A stretch of 64,000 nt of DNA from Cohnella baijiui (GTDB lineage Bacteria > Bacillota > Bacilli > Paenibacillales > Paenibacillaceae), in the NCBI RefSeq assembly GCF_020731285.1, contig NZ_JAJFOW010000007.1:160917-224916 (forward strand). Direction: 5' to 3'. Positions 8,322-17,572 of the stretch are shown one piece after another (within the stretch, counting starts at the first letter, position 1; each line of letters opens with the position of its first letter). The notes below the pieces were generated by a model that was given only the letters and a program-made list of their open reading frames with translations, did no database searches and was not told the DNA's origin. A program made the position numbers and the translations under genes.

Positions 8322-8855
8322 GTGAAGCGTTATCGGAAGCCGATCCAATACCTCATTCTGGCGGCCGTCCTCCTGATCGGAGGATATGCGATCGGCCAGT
8401 CCTTTTTTACGTCCAAGACCGTGCTCTCGTCCGGTAATGCCGCCCCCGAATTCGAGCTACTCGGACTCGACGGCCAAGTTCACGACCTGGCCTCCTACAA
8501 GGGAAAACCGCTCGTGCTCAACTTCTGGGGCTCCTTCTGCCCGCCCTGCCGGGACGAAATGCCCGCGCTTCAGGCCCAGTACGACAAGTGGAAGGATCAA
8601 GGGCTGCAGCTGGTCGGCATCAACCTCAGCGAGGATCGCGTCAGCGTAGGCAGCTTTATCCGGTCGTACGGGGTGAAGTTTCCGATTCTGCTCGACAAAA
8701 ACAAGAAGACGGAGCGGAAATACGGGCTCAAGGAATACCCGACCACCTTCTTCATTACGGCGGACGGCAAAATCCAGGACATCGTCATCGGGGGACCGAT
8801 GAGCGAAGAGACGATCAGCGCGCGAATCGAACGATTGTTCGCTTCCGGGCAATAA
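8322..8855 (+). CDS. resA: Thiol-disulfide oxidoreductase ResA
   Basis: A 177-residue membrane-tethered thioredoxin-fold protein that reduces the haem-binding cysteines of apocytochrome c outside the membrane. One N-terminal membrane anchor covers residues 8-26. The active site is CPPC (C73, C76; Bacillus has CEPC), and E79 corresponds to the functional glutamate of B. subtilis ResA. The cis-proline loop is EYPTTFF. GTG at 8322 is favoured: it has GGTGGTG just upstream and puts the anchor at the N-terminus, whereas the ATG at 8229 would place the promoter inside the gene. Confidence 0.92.
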   Translation: MKRYRKPIQYLILAAVLLIGGYAIGQSFFTSKTVLSSGNAAPEFELLGLDGQVHDLASYKGKPLVLNFWGSFCPPCRDEMPALQAQYDKWKDQGLQLVGINLSEDRVSVGSFIRSYGVKFPILLDKNKKTERKYGLKEYPTTFFITADGKIQDIVIGGPMSEETISARIERLFASGQ

Positions 8856-8874
8856 GGATGGGAGGCAGCGGGGG

Positions 8875-10554
8875 TTGATACAGAACACCAAGTGCGAATG
8901 CGGACACCAGAACCCGCTCGGCACCGTCTTGTGCGAATCGTGCGGCAAACCTCTCGTCGAGGACCTGCCGCTCGACACGCCGCTCGAGATGAGGTACGAC
9001 GGGGCGGCCCGCCGCTCGCAAAAAGCGAACCCGGCGCTGATCGACCGGGTATGGAATTTCTTTTCCTCGGTCAAGATCGCGGTCTACCTGATCATCATTA
9101 CACTGATCGGCGCGGCGATTGGCACGATCTACCCGCAGGAAAGCACGTTCATCAATTTGGACGACGCGGGATCGTATTACAAAGATACTTACGGCACGTG
9201 GGGCACGATTTATCACGCGCTCGGCTTGTCGCGGACTTATCAATCGTGGTGGTTCATCGGACTGCTTGTCATGATCGGCACGTCGCTTGTCGTCTGCAGC
9301 CTGGACCGGGTGCTTCCGCTGTACAAAGCGCTCGCCAAGCAGCAGGTGCGCAAGCACCTCACGTTCATCACCCGTCAGCAAACGGTCTACTCGGCACCGC
9401 TCGTTGAGGAGCCGGATCGCTGGATCGAACAGTTTTCCAAGCAATTGAAGCGCAAGCGCTACAAAGTGTGGACGGACGGATCGGCGCTGCTCGCCGAGAA
9501 AAACCGGTTCAGCCGGTGGGGGCCGTATATCAACCACATTGGTCTCATCATCTTCCTGCTCGCCGTCCTCGGGCGCAGCGTCCCGGCGTGGCATATGGAC
9601 AAGTATATCGGCATCGACGAGCATCAGACCGTCCAGATCCCGAATACGAATTACTACGTCAAAAACGAGAAATTCACCGTCGAGTACTACAAGGACGAGG
9701 AGCTTCCGGACAAGCTGAAAGGCACGAACCGGGCCAAGTTGTATCAGACGCAAGCCAAGCTCTATGCATGTACGAAATACTGCAACGATGATCCGATTCA
9801 CGAGCCGGAGCTAAAGGAGGTCGAATCCCACCCCATCGAGGTCAATTCGCCCTTGTCCTACAAAGGACTCAGCCTCTATCAGTACAACTACGAGGAACGC
9901 ATCCGGCTGATCGAAGTGAAGCCGATGCTCGAGGATGCGAAGACGGGCAAGTCGTACGGACCGTTCGATCTGCCGATGAGCGATCCGCCGCCCGCCGTCG
10001 AGGCCGGGCCGTACAAGCTGACGCTATCGGCCGTCTTCCCGGACTTCGGCCTGGACGCCGAAGGGCGTCCGATGACGAAGACGCGGGACCCGAACAATCC
10101 GGCCTTCGTGTTCGTGATCACGGGTCCGGATCTTCCCGACAAAGGCGAGATGTACATCTACTTCCCGATGCCGAGCGGAGACGACAAAGCCGTTCAGCAG
10201 CAAATCAACGACAGCTTCCGCAAGCTCGGCAGCAACTCCGGTCGCTTTTCGTTCCAGGTCGGCAAGATGGAAAACGTCAGCTTCTCGCAGTACACGACGT
10301 ACCTTAACGTGCGCGTCGACCGGGCGATGCCGTATGTCTGGGTCGGGGCGACCATCTCGATGATCGGCCTCGTCATGGGCTTCTACTGGCAGCACCGCCG
10401 CATCTGGCTCCGCATCGACGACGGCCAGCTCACACTGGGCGCACATACGAATAAAAACACGTACGGCATTCGCAACGAAGTGGCGTCGGCGCTCGGCAAA
10501 TGCGGCGTCGCCGTCGATCCGAAGGCGCTCGATAACAGGAGGAGTTCAAGTTGA
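8875..10554 (+). CDS. resB: Cytochrome c biogenesis protein ResB
   Basis: A 559-residue membrane protein, the Ccs1/ResB half of the system II haem-handling and ligation complex (with ResC). Membrane segments appear at about 65-85 (VKIAVYLIIITLIGAAIGTI), 120-140, 210-230 (HIGLIIFLLAVLGRS) and near 490-510; a large extracytoplasmic region lies between the last two. An unusual N-terminal four-cysteine zinc-ribbon-like knuckle (CECGH, then CESCGKPL, residues 7-27) precedes the first membrane helix. TTG start at 8875 with GGGAGG upstream; it overlaps resC by 4 nt. Confidence 0.93.
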   Translation: MIQNTKCECGHQNPLGTVLCESCGKPLVEDLPLDTPLEMRYDGAARRSQKANPALIDRVWNFFSSVKIAVYLIIITLIGAAIGTIYPQESTFINLDDAGSYYKDTYGTWGTIYHALGLSRTYQSWWFIGLLVMIGTSLVVCSLDRVLPLYKALAKQQVRKHLTFITRQQTVYSAPLVEEPDRWIEQFSKQLKRKRYKVWTDGSALLAEKNRFSRWGPYINHIGLIIFLLAVLGRSVPAWHMDKYIGIDEHQTVQIPNTNYYVKNEKFTVEYYKDEELPDKLKGTNRAKLYQTQAKLYACTKYCNDDPIHEPELKEVESHPIEVNSPLSYKGLSLYQYNYEERIRLIEVKPMLEDAKTGKSYGPFDLPMSDPPPAVEAGPYKLTLSAVFPDFGLDAEGRPMTKTRDPNNPAFVFVITGPDLPDKGEMYIYFPMPSGDDKAVQQQINDSFRKLGSNSGRFSFQVGKMENVSFSQYTTYLNVRVDRAMPYVWVGATISMIGLVMGFYWQHRRIWLRIDDGQLTLGAHTNKNTYGIRNEVASALGKCGVAVDPKALDNRRSSS

Positions 10555-11813
10555 ATAGGTGGCTCGACATTAGCAGCACGGCGTTCATCATCGCATTCGT
10601 TCTCTACTGCGCCTCGTTTATTTTTTACGCGGTCGCCGTCGGGGGCAAGCGGTGGAGCAACCGGGAACCCGCGGCGCACAATCGCCGCTGGGGCCGGATC
10701 GCGTTCGTGACCGCCATTCTGGGCTGGATTGCCCATCTCGTCTTCTTCTTCACCCGCTGGGCGGGAGGCGGACATATCCCGACCAGCAACATGTACGAGT
10801 TTATGACGTTCCTGGCGATGGCTATCATGTTCGCGTTCATCATCGTCCATCTCATTTACAAAAACAACCTGCTCGGCGCGTTCGCGCTGCCGCTGGTCGT
10901 CATCATCGTCGCTTACGCCTCCGTCTTCCCGTCCGAGGTACAACCGCTTATCCCGGCGCTGAACAACTACTGGCTCAAGATTCACGTCACGACGGCCGCG
11001 ACGGGAGAAGCGTTCTTCGCCGTCGGCTTCGCCGCGGCGCTCGTCCAGCTGCTCCGCGTCGTCGACTTTTCCCGCACCGACAAAGCCGGCCGCCGCGAGC
11101 AGCGGTGGACGGAGTTCGTCCTGTTCTTCATGGTCGTCATCGTCGGCTTCCTGGTCGCCGTGTTCGGCTTCCGCGCGGCCGGCTACGAGGCGAAGTTCCA
11201 GCAGGAGTCCGTCACGATCGACCAGCAGGGCGCCGAGCATTCCAAAGTTCAAACGGTCGAATACGGACTGCCGCCGATCGTCAAACCTTATAACAGCGAA
11301 AAGCTCTCGATGGACACCTTTATCGGGATGAAGGAACCGCTGTTCGAAGCGCCGTCCTGGATGAACGGCGTCAACGCGGGACGCAAACTGAACACCGTCA
11401 TCTGGTCGATCATCTCCGGCATCCTTATCTACGCCGTACTGCGGCTCCTCGCGCGCAAGCCGATCGCGGCCCGCATTCATCCGCATCTGACCGATATCGA
11501 TCCGGAGGACCTGGACGAAATCAGCTACCGCGCGATCGCGATCGGCTTCCCGATCTTTACGCTAGGCGCGCTCATCTTCGCGATGATCTGGGCGCAGATC
11601 GCCTGGTCGCGGTTCTGGGGCTGGGATCCGAAGGAAGTTTGGGCGCTCATCACATGGCTGTTCTACAGCGCCTACCTCCACCTGCGTCTGTCCCGCGGCT
11701 GGCAGGGCACCCGGTCGGCATGGCTGGCCGTCATCGGCTTCCTGGTCGTCCTGTTCACCCTTATCGGGGTCAATCTCGTCATCGCCGGCTTGCACTCGTA
11801 CGCGGGCGTCTGA
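10551..11813 (+). CDS. resC: Cytochrome c biogenesis protein ResC (CcsA)
   Basis: A 420-residue polytopic protein with the tryptophan-rich haem-binding WWD motif (WGWDPKEVWALITWL, about residues 358-372) that defines haem exporters CcsA/ResC. About eight membrane segments are visible, with conserved histidines in the flanking loops. It works with ResB to move haem across the membrane and attach it to cytochrome c. TTG at 10551 overlaps the resB stop; AGGAGG lies 6 nt upstream. Confidence 0.95.
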   Translation: MNRWLDISSTAFIIAFVLYCASFIFYAVAVGGKRWSNREPAAHNRRWGRIAFVTAILGWIAHLVFFFTRWAGGGHIPTSNMYEFMTFLAMAIMFAFIIVHLIYKNNLLGAFALPLVVIIVAYASVFPSEVQPLIPALNNYWLKIHVTTAATGEAFFAVGFAAALVQLLRVVDFSRTDKAGRREQRWTEFVLFFMVVIVGFLVAVFGFRAAGYEAKFQQESVTIDQQGAEHSKVQTVEYGLPPIVKPYNSEKLSMDTFIGMKEPLFEAPSWMNGVNAGRKLNTVIWSIISGILIYAVLRLLARKPIAARIHPHLTDIDPEDLDEISYRAIAIGFPIFTLGALIFAMIWAQIAWSRFWGWDPKEVWALITWLFYSAYLHLRLSRGWQGTRSAWLAVIGFLVVLFTLIGVNLVIAGLHSYAGV

Positions 11814-11873
11814 TCGACGGTCCGTCCGAGCCGAAGCACTGCCGAATCCGATCATGGAAAGGGGTCTTCAAGC

Positions 11874-12587
11874 ATGAATCAAGGTAACCGCATCCTGGTC
11901 GTCGACGACGAAGAACGCATCCGCCGTCTGCTTCGGATGTATCTGGAAAAGGAAGGCTACGCCATCGAAGAAGCGGAGGACGGCGAGACCGCCCTCCGCC
12001 TGGCGCAGCAAGAGGAGTTCGACCTCATCGTGCTCGATCTGATGCTCCCGGGCATCGACGGCATGGAGGTTTGCGCGCGCCTGCGCCAAACGAAGGCGAC
12101 GCCGATTCTCATGCTGACGGCGAAAGGCGAGGAGGTCAATCGGGTGCAGGGCTTTGAGGTCGGCGCCGACGACTATGTCGTCAAGCCGTTCAGCCCGCGC
12201 GAGGTGATCTTCCGGATCAAGGCGATCCTGCGGCGCTCGTCGGCGACGGCGTTCCTTTCCAAAGAGCTGAATACTAGCAATAACATCGTGTTCCCGCACC
12301 TGGTCATCGAACACGACGCGCACCGCGTGACGGCGGGAGGCCAAGAGGTCAACCTGACGCCCAAGGAATACGAGCTGCTTCATTATCTAGCCAGCTCTCC
12401 GGACAAAGTGTTCTCCCGCGAGGATCTGTTGAAGGACGTCTGGAACTACGATTTCTTCGGCGACTTGCGGACCGTGGACACGCATGTCAAGCGGCTCCGC
12501 GAAAAGCTGAACCGCGTCTCTTCCGAAGCCGCTTCGATGATCACAACGGTGTGGGGCGTCGGCTACAAGCTCGAGGTGGCCAAGTAA
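11874..12587 (+). CDS. resD: Response regulator ResD
   Basis: A 237-residue OmpR-class regulator: receiver domain at about 1-120 with the phosphorylation aspartate in LIVLDLMLPGIDGMEV and the lysine in VVKPFSPREV, then a winged-helix DNA-binding domain (VNLTPKEYELLHYL, RTVDTHVKRLREKL). In Bacillus ResD activates respiration and anaerobic genes, including the res operon. It follows resC by 60 bp, with AAAGGGG before the ATG, and precedes the kinase gene resE by 3 bp. Confidence 0.95.
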   Translation: MNQGNRILVVDDEERIRRLLRMYLEKEGYAIEEAEDGETALRLAQQEEFDLIVLDLMLPGIDGMEVCARLRQTKATPILMLTAKGEEVNRVQGFEVGADDYVVKPFSPREVIFRIKAILRRSSATAFLSKELNTSNNIVFPHLVIEHDAHRVTAGGQEVNLTPKEYELLHYLASSPDKVFSREDLLKDVWNYDFFGDLRTVDTHVKRLREKLNRVSSEAASMITTVWGVGYKLEVAK

Positions 12588-12590
12588 GCC

Positions 12591-14021
12591 ATGGCGATCT
12601 GGAGAACGGTCGTCGGCAAGATGTGGCTTACGATCATGCTGCTCGTCGCGGTCGTCATCTCGACGGTCGGACTGTTTCTGCTAAAGGTCGTCGACGTGAC
12701 GCTGACCGACTCGCTGGTGAAGATCAAGCACTTGTTCATCTACGCGGGCGCGGTCGGGTTTCTGCTGACGACGTTCTTCGCCTTCTTCCTGCTGACGAAG
12801 ATCACGCAGCCGCTGCGAGAGATGAAGGAAGCGGCCGACCGCGTCGCCCAAGGAGAGTATTCGACGCGGCTTGCCATCCGGTCCTCGGACGAGATTGGGG
12901 AGCTGGCCAATACGTTTAACCAGATGGCGTCGGAGCTGGATGCGCTCATCCGCGATATCCAGCACGAGCGCGATCAGCTGAACAGCGTGCTGCGCAGCAT
13001 GACCGACGCCGTCCTGCTGTTCGACGCGGAGGGCAAGGTCAAGCTTACAAATCCGCAGGGGGAGCACCTCCTCGACGTCTGGCAGTCGGTCGACTGGCAG
13101 GATGAAGAGGCGGGGGGCAGCCAGGATCAGGTGCCCGGGCCGCTTCGCGAAACTTACGACACCGTCATCGCCAAAGGCCAGGAGTATTCGGGCAAGCTTC
13201 ACGTGCAGAACGGCGTTTGGTCCGTCGTCCTGTCCCCGCTCGCCTCGAACGAAGATGAGGGCGTGCGCGGCGCCGTCGCCGTCCTGCGCGACGTGACGGA
13301 GGAGTATCGGGTCGACAAGATGCGCAAAGACTTTGTCGCGAACGTGTCCCACGAGATCCGAACGCCGCTCTCGATGGTGCAGGGCTACAGCGAAGCGCTG
13401 CTGGACGATATCGCCGCATCCCCCGAAGAGCGCAAAGCGCTCGTCCAGGTCATCCACGACGAATCGCTGCGCATGGGCCGGCTGGTCAAAGATCTGCTCG
13501 ATCTCGCGCGCATGGAAGCCGGCTACATGGAGATGACGCTGCAGGAGGTGGATGTGAACGCACTGCTCGGCCGCGTCTATCGCAAATATGCGGCGATGGC
13601 GAAGGACCGCGGCATCGAGCTGCGGCGCGTCGGCGAAGAGGAGGGGCTGAAGCTCGCTTCGGCCGACGCCGACCGGCTCGAGCAGGTGCTCACGAACCTG
13701 CTCGACAACGCGTTCCGCCATACCCCGGCGGGCGCCGGGATTACGATCGGCGCCCGCCGCGTGGCCGGCCCGAAAGGAGAACAGCTCGAAATGACGATTG
13801 CCGACGAAGGCCAGGGCATCCCCGCCGAAGATCTGCCTTACATTTTCGAGCGCTTCTACAAGGCCGACAAGGCGCGCAAGCGCGACTCCAAGGTGGGCAC
13901 CGGGCTTGGCCTCGCGATCGTCAAAAATCTCGTCGAGGCGCACGGCGGGACGATCTCGGCGGCCAGCACGCTCGGCGAGGGCACGACCTTCATGCTTCGT
14001 CTTCCGACGGGCGCCGCCTGA
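12591..14021 (+). CDS. resE: Sensor histidine kinase ResE, short sensor form
   Basis: A 476-residue kinase partner of ResD. Domains: membrane helices at about 11-32 and 48-68, HAMP at 70-120, a PAS-like region at about 124-237, the phosphoacceptor H254 in NVSHEIRTPLSMVQGY, and an ATPase domain with NLLDNAFRHT, DEGQGIP and GTGLGLAIV motifs. Only about 15 residues separate the two helices, so the large extracytoplasmic domain of B. subtilis ResE (589 residues) is missing. Signal input must come from the membrane, HAMP or PAS parts. Confidence 0.93.
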   Translation: MAIWRTVVGKMWLTIMLLVAVVISTVGLFLLKVVDVTLTDSLVKIKHLFIYAGAVGFLLTTFFAFFLLTKITQPLREMKEAADRVAQGEYSTRLAIRSSDEIGELANTFNQMASELDALIRDIQHERDQLNSVLRSMTDAVLLFDAEGKVKLTNPQGEHLLDVWQSVDWQDEEAGGSQDQVPGPLRETYDTVIAKGQEYSGKLHVQNGVWSVVLSPLASNEDEGVRGAVAVLRDVTEEYRVDKMRKDFVANVSHEIRTPLSMVQGYSEALLDDIAASPEERKALVQVIHDESLRMGRLVKDLLDLARMEAGYMEMTLQEVDVNALLGRVYRKYAAMAKDRGIELRRVGEEEGLKLASADADRLEQVLTNLLDNAFRHTPAGAGITIGARRVAGPKGEQLEMTIADEGQGIPAEDLPYIFERFYKADKARKRDSKVGTGLGLAIVKNLVEAHGGTISAASTLGEGTTFMLRLPTGAA

Positions 14022-14112
14022 TACGGAACGGCTTTCGAAGCCGTCGGCATCGGGAAGACTTCCGGCCGGTAGCCTGATCGATGCGAGCAGCCGCTAGTCT
14101 GTCTACGAAAAC

Positions 14113-14152
14113 GAAAAACCTCCGTCTGCCGAATCGGTGACGGAGGTTTTTC
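14113..14152. terminator. Bidirectional terminator between resE and serA
   Basis: A perfect 14-bp inverted repeat (14113-14126 with 14139-14152) around a 12-nt loop has runs of five A on the left and five T on the right. It can therefore serve both converging genes. Confidence 0.9.
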
Positions 14153-14177
14153 GCGTTGCGAACGTTCATATGGCGGA

Positions 14178-15770
14178 TTAGAGCAATTGAATTTCCTTGG
14201 CAGTCGTGAGATCGGGCAGATCCGCGACCAGCTGCTGCACTTCCTTCGGCACCGCTTTGTCGACGCCCAGCACCATGATGGCGGCGCCGCCGACGATCTT
14301 CCGGCCGACCTGCATCGTGGCGATGTTCACGTCGTTGCTGCCGAGCAGCGTGCCGACGCGGCCGATGATGCCCGGCTTGTCGTGGTGCGAGATGAGCAGG
14401 ATATGGCCTTGCGGCTCGACGTCTACCGGGAACTTGTCGATCTGGGTGACGCGCGGTCCGAAGCCGTTCAGCAGGGCGCCGGCAACCATGCGCTCTTCGC
14501 GGCCGGTGCGGAGCGTAACGGACACTAGGTTCGTGAAGCCTTTGGACGCCTGAGACTTGTTCACGACGATATTCACTTCGCGCGTCTTCGCCAGGTGCAT
14601 CGCGTTAACGGCGTTGACCTGATCGGAGCCGAGATGATGGGCTAGCACGCCCTGAACGACGTAGCGGGTGAGCGGATTCGTGTCGACGTCCGCCAGTTCG
14701 CCGGCGTAGCTGACGACGATTTCCTTGACCGGGCCTTCCGCGATCTGGGCGACGAAGCTGCCGAGCTTGCGGCCGAGCGTGAAGTAGGGTTCGAGCTTCG
14801 ACAGAACGTCCGCAGGGACGGGGGGCATGTTGACGGCGTTCTTGTAAGGCTCGTTGCGCAAAATGTGCAGCAGCTGCTCGGAGACGTCGATGGCGACGTT
14901 CTCCTGGGCCTCGATGGTCGAAGCGCCTAGGTGAGGGGTGACGATGACTTTCGGATGCTTCAGGAACGGATGGTCCGGCGCCGGCGGCTCTTCCTCGAAG
15001 ACGTCGAACGCGGCGCCCGCGACGACGCCCGCGTCGATCGCTTCGATGAGCGCCTGCTCGTCGATGATGCCGCCGCGCGCGCAGTTCACGATGCGAACGC
15101 CGGGCTTGATGCGAGCGAACTGGTCCTTGCCGATCATATGGCGCGTCTCCGGCGTGAGCGGCGTATGCACGGTGATAAAGTCCGCTTCGCGCACGACGTC
15201 GTCCACGGTCGCCAGCTTCACGCCGAGCTTCTCCGCGCGCTCTTCCGTCAGGAACGGATCATAGCCGAGCACCTTCATGCCGAACGCTTTGGCGCGGGCC
15301 GCGACTTCGCTGCCGATCCGGCCCATGCCGAGCACGCCCAGCACTTTGTTGCGAAGCTCGACGCCGACGAACGACTTGCGGTCCCAGACGCCGCCGATGG
15401 TTTTGGCGTAGGCTTGGGGGATATGGCGGGCAAGCGCCATCATCATGGCGAACGTATGCTCGCAGGTGGTGATCGTATTGCCGTCCGGCGCGTTGATGAC
15501 GATAATCCCGCGCCGCGTCGCCGCGTCGAGATCGATGTTGTCCACGCCGACGCCGGCCCGGCCGATGACCTTAAGCTGCTTGCCCGCGTTCATGATGCGC
15601 TCGGTGACGCGGGTCTGGCTCCGCACGAGAAGCGCGTCGTACTCGCCGATGATCGCGACCAGCTCGTCTTCGGAAAGGCCGGTCTTCTTGTCGATGGCGA
15701 TGTCCGAAGCTTCGACCAGCAGCGAAATGCCCAAATCGCTGATCGGATCCGATACCAATACTTTAAACAT
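14178..15770 (-). CDS. serA: D-3-phosphoglycerate dehydrogenase
   Basis: A 530-residue enzyme for the first step of serine synthesis, oxidising 3-phosphoglycerate with NAD. It has the substrate domain (LVRSQTRVTERIM), a Rossmann fold with GVLGMGRIGSEVAARAKAFG, catalytic NCARGGIIDE and TPHLGAST (His) motifs, an intervening domain and a C-terminal ACT domain (HDKPGIIGRVGTLLG) for feedback control. The ATG at 15770 is preceded on the minus strand by AGGGGGAT; the longer upstream reading adds 25 unrelated residues and was not used. Confidence 0.96.
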   Translation of the reverse strand: MFKVLVSDPISDLGISLLVEASDIAIDKKTGLSEDELVAIIGEYDALLVRSQTRVTERIMNAGKQLKVIGRAGVGVDNIDLDAATRRGIIVINAPDGNTITTCEHTFAMMMALARHIPQAYAKTIGGVWDRKSFVGVELRNKVLGVLGMGRIGSEVAARAKAFGMKVLGYDPFLTEERAEKLGVKLATVDDVVREADFITVHTPLTPETRHMIGKDQFARIKPGVRIVNCARGGIIDEQALIEAIDAGVVAGAAFDVFEEEPPAPDHPFLKHPKVIVTPHLGASTIEAQENVAIDVSEQLLHILRNEPYKNAVNMPPVPADVLSKLEPYFTLGRKLGSFVAQIAEGPVKEIVVSYAGELADVDTNPLTRYVVQGVLAHHLGSDQVNAVNAMHLAKTREVNIVVNKSQASKGFTNLVSVTLRTGREERMVAGALLNGFGPRVTQIDKFPVDVEPQGHILLISHHDKPGIIGRVGTLLGSNDVNIATMQVGRKIVGGAAIMVLGVDKAVPKEVQQLVADLPDLTTAKEIQLL

Positions 15771-15877
15771 GGTTATCCCCCTACTGAACCGGAATATAGA
15801 AAACACCCCCATCCCCCGCGGCCCGCATCGGGACCAACAGTGCATGGAGGGTGACTTCGCAAGAGCTAACTTTTCCT

Positions 15878-15906
15878 ATTTTAAAGCACAAGGACAGACA
15901 ATTCAA
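15878..15906 (-). promoter_or_regulatory. Probable sigma-A promoter of serA
   Basis: On the minus strand TTGAAT (15906-15901) and TAAAAT (15883-15878) are 17 bp apart. This leaves a leader of about 100 nt before serA; I saw no T-box motif in it. Confidence 0.65.
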
Positions 15907-15942
15907 TGAGCAAAACGGGACGACTTGGCGAAAAAGGACCGG

Positions 15943-16866
15943 TCAGCCGTTGTCGGAATAGAAAAAGGGCAGCTGCGGCAGCGTCTGCTTGGCGTACAAG
16001 CGGGACTTCAGCGAGAGGAAGTCGCCCGACCGCACCGCATCCGTGCCGGTAAGCATGTCCGCGATCGAGCCCATGGAGTGCTGCTTCATCCGCTCCGCCT
16101 GGCCGGATTGGATGAACTGGTCGATGCGCGCCGTCAAATCCTGCGGCATGAAATCGTACACTTCGCGGTTGGACGCCATGTACTCCGCGGAAACGATGTT
16201 CTTCACGAGGAGAGGCAGGTTCTTCCAGGTCGAATTGGGGATGACCTTGGGAATGGCGTATGCATCCGGGATGTCCAAGTTGACCGTGGCGCCCCATTTC
16301 AGCATGGCTTCATAATACTGCTTTTGGGCGGAAAGCTGCTCGCTCAGCGCTTCCTTGTAATAGGCGTCGGCGTTCAGCTTGTCGAACAGGGTCGCGGCGG
16401 TGCCGTCGTTGGCCGCGGCGGCCAGCTTGGAAAAGCTGCTCGCATACAGCTTCAGGCTCTTCAGGTAGCTGTCCTGAGCGCCGCTGAGCAGCGGGGAGGA
16501 GCCGGAGACGTAGCCGACTTTGGCGGACTCGTATTTGGCGGTGGCGCGCTTGGCGAGCGCGTTCAGCGCGGCCGAGCGATCTGCCGTGCCGTCGGACTGC
16601 CACTGCTGGCGCGCGGCCGACCATTCGTTCATAAATTCACGATAGGGCAAAAATACGGTATGATAGAAGGACACGAGGTCCTGCTGCGAATACGCGCTCA
16701 GCTTCACTTGCGTCGCGTTTGCCGTTTTGATCGACGCCTCGTGGCGGGCGTTGGCCTTATCCGAACCTACCTTCACGCCGTAGAAAAAAGCTCCCACCGC
16801 TACGACGAGCAGGAATAAAAAACCTAGCGCAAACATGAGATCAGTTCGAGACAGACGCTTCTCCAT
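15943..16866 (-). CDS. Unknown membrane-anchored protein
   Basis: A 307-residue protein I do not recognise. One membrane segment lies at about residues 11-31 (MFALGFLFLLVVAVGAFFYG), after a short basic N-terminus (EKRLSRTD). The remainder is hydrophilic and probably helical, with many Ala, Lys and Tyr residues, and is predicted to be outside the cell. Its ATG at 16866 has AAAGAGGAGT upstream. It lies head to tail upstream of serA with its own short intergenic space and diverges from the CPBP protease gene, so function cannot be inferred from neighbours. Confidence 0.8.
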   Translation of the reverse strand: MEKRLSRTDLMFALGFLFLLVVAVGAFFYGVKVGSDKANARHEASIKTANATQVKLSAYSQQDLVSFYHTVFLPYREFMNEWSAARQQWQSDGTADRSAALNALAKRATAKYESAKVGYVSGSSPLLSGAQDSYLKSLKLYASSFSKLAAAANDGTAATLFDKLNADAYYKEALSEQLSAQKQYYEAMLKWGATVNLDIPDAYAIPKVIPNSTWKNLPLLVKNIVSAEYMASNREVYDFMPQDLTARIDQFIQSGQAERMKQHSMGSIADMLTGTDAVRSGDFLSLKSRLYAKQTLPQLPFFYSDNG

Positions 16867-16972
16867 CGGTTACTCCTCTTTACTGGGCGATTTGGGTGTC
16901 GTAAATGGTAGTCCTAGTATAGAAAAATAATAAGCAAACGTACATACAAAAATATCCAGGGACCGAGGGAAC

Positions 16973-17572
16973 ATGAGAAAATTCGACATTCGAAATATCA
17001 AGATCCGCCAGGTATCCGTTGATCAGATGAACGACCGGATGCTGTTGATGAATTTGTACGCGACGCAGGCTATTACTTTCATTATCGGTTTGTTGTGGGT
17101 GATTTTTCAGGGGCGCAGCGCGATTAATTTGTTTGCCTTGCCAAGCGGCTGGACCTTCCTGTACGCCGGCATCGGAATGGCCGTTGCCGTCTTGATTGTG
17201 GACCTCTCGGTTTCCCGCTGGATTCCCGAGGAGGCCATGGAGGATGGCGGGGTCAACGAGCGAATCTTCCGAACGCGTCCGGTCTGGCATATCGCGGTTA
17301 TCGCGGCGGTCGTCAGCGTGTGTGAGGAATTGCTGTTTCGGGGAGCCGTCCAGCACGCTTTCGGTCCGTATTGGACCAGCATCCTGTTCGCCGCCATTCA
17401 CGTCCGGTATTTGCGGCATTGGGTGCCGACCGGCATGGTCTTCGCGATCAGCTACGGCTTGGGGTGGCTCATGATTTGGACCGGCACGATCTGGGCGCCG
17501 ATCCTGGCGCATTTTTTGGTCGATCTGATCATGGGTCTGATTATTCGGTTTCGGAGGGAAGAGCAGTCATGA
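16973..17572 (+). CDS. CPBP family intramembrane glutamic endopeptidase
   Basis: A 199-residue polytopic protein of the CPBP (Abi/Rce1) family. Motif 1 is CEELLFRGAVQ (EExxxR, about residues 121-131), motif 2 is FAAIHVRYL (conserved His), and motif 3 is LAHFLVDLIMG. About five membrane helices are visible. Substrates of such bacterial proteases are mostly unknown; some cut anti-sigma factors or peptides. The following small membrane protein gene overlaps it by ATGA, so the two are probably made together. Confidence 0.88.
   Translation: MRKFDIRNIKIRQVSVDQMNDRMLLMNLYATQAITFIIGLLWVIFQGRSAINLFALPSGWTFLYAGIGMAVAVLIVDLSVSRWIPEEAMEDGGVNERIFRTRPVWHIAVIAAVVSVCEELLFRGAVQHAFGPYWTSILFAAIHVRYLRHWVPTGMVFAISYGLGWLMIWTGTIWAPILAHFLVDLIMGLIIRFRREEQS

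Noticed and set aside
14178..15845. Longer serA starting at 15845
   Set aside because: The extra 25 residues are unrelated to SerA and lie downstream of the probable promoter; the ATG at 15770 has a good ribosome binding site.
15771..15870. T-box or other riboswitch in the serA leader
   Set aside because: No conserved T-box core and no terminator hairpin were found in the 100-nt leader.
16931..16952. GCAAACGTACA near the CPBP gene as a further family 2 repeat
   Set aside because: Only 11 bases match and the surrounding 51-bp unit does not align; it could be chance.
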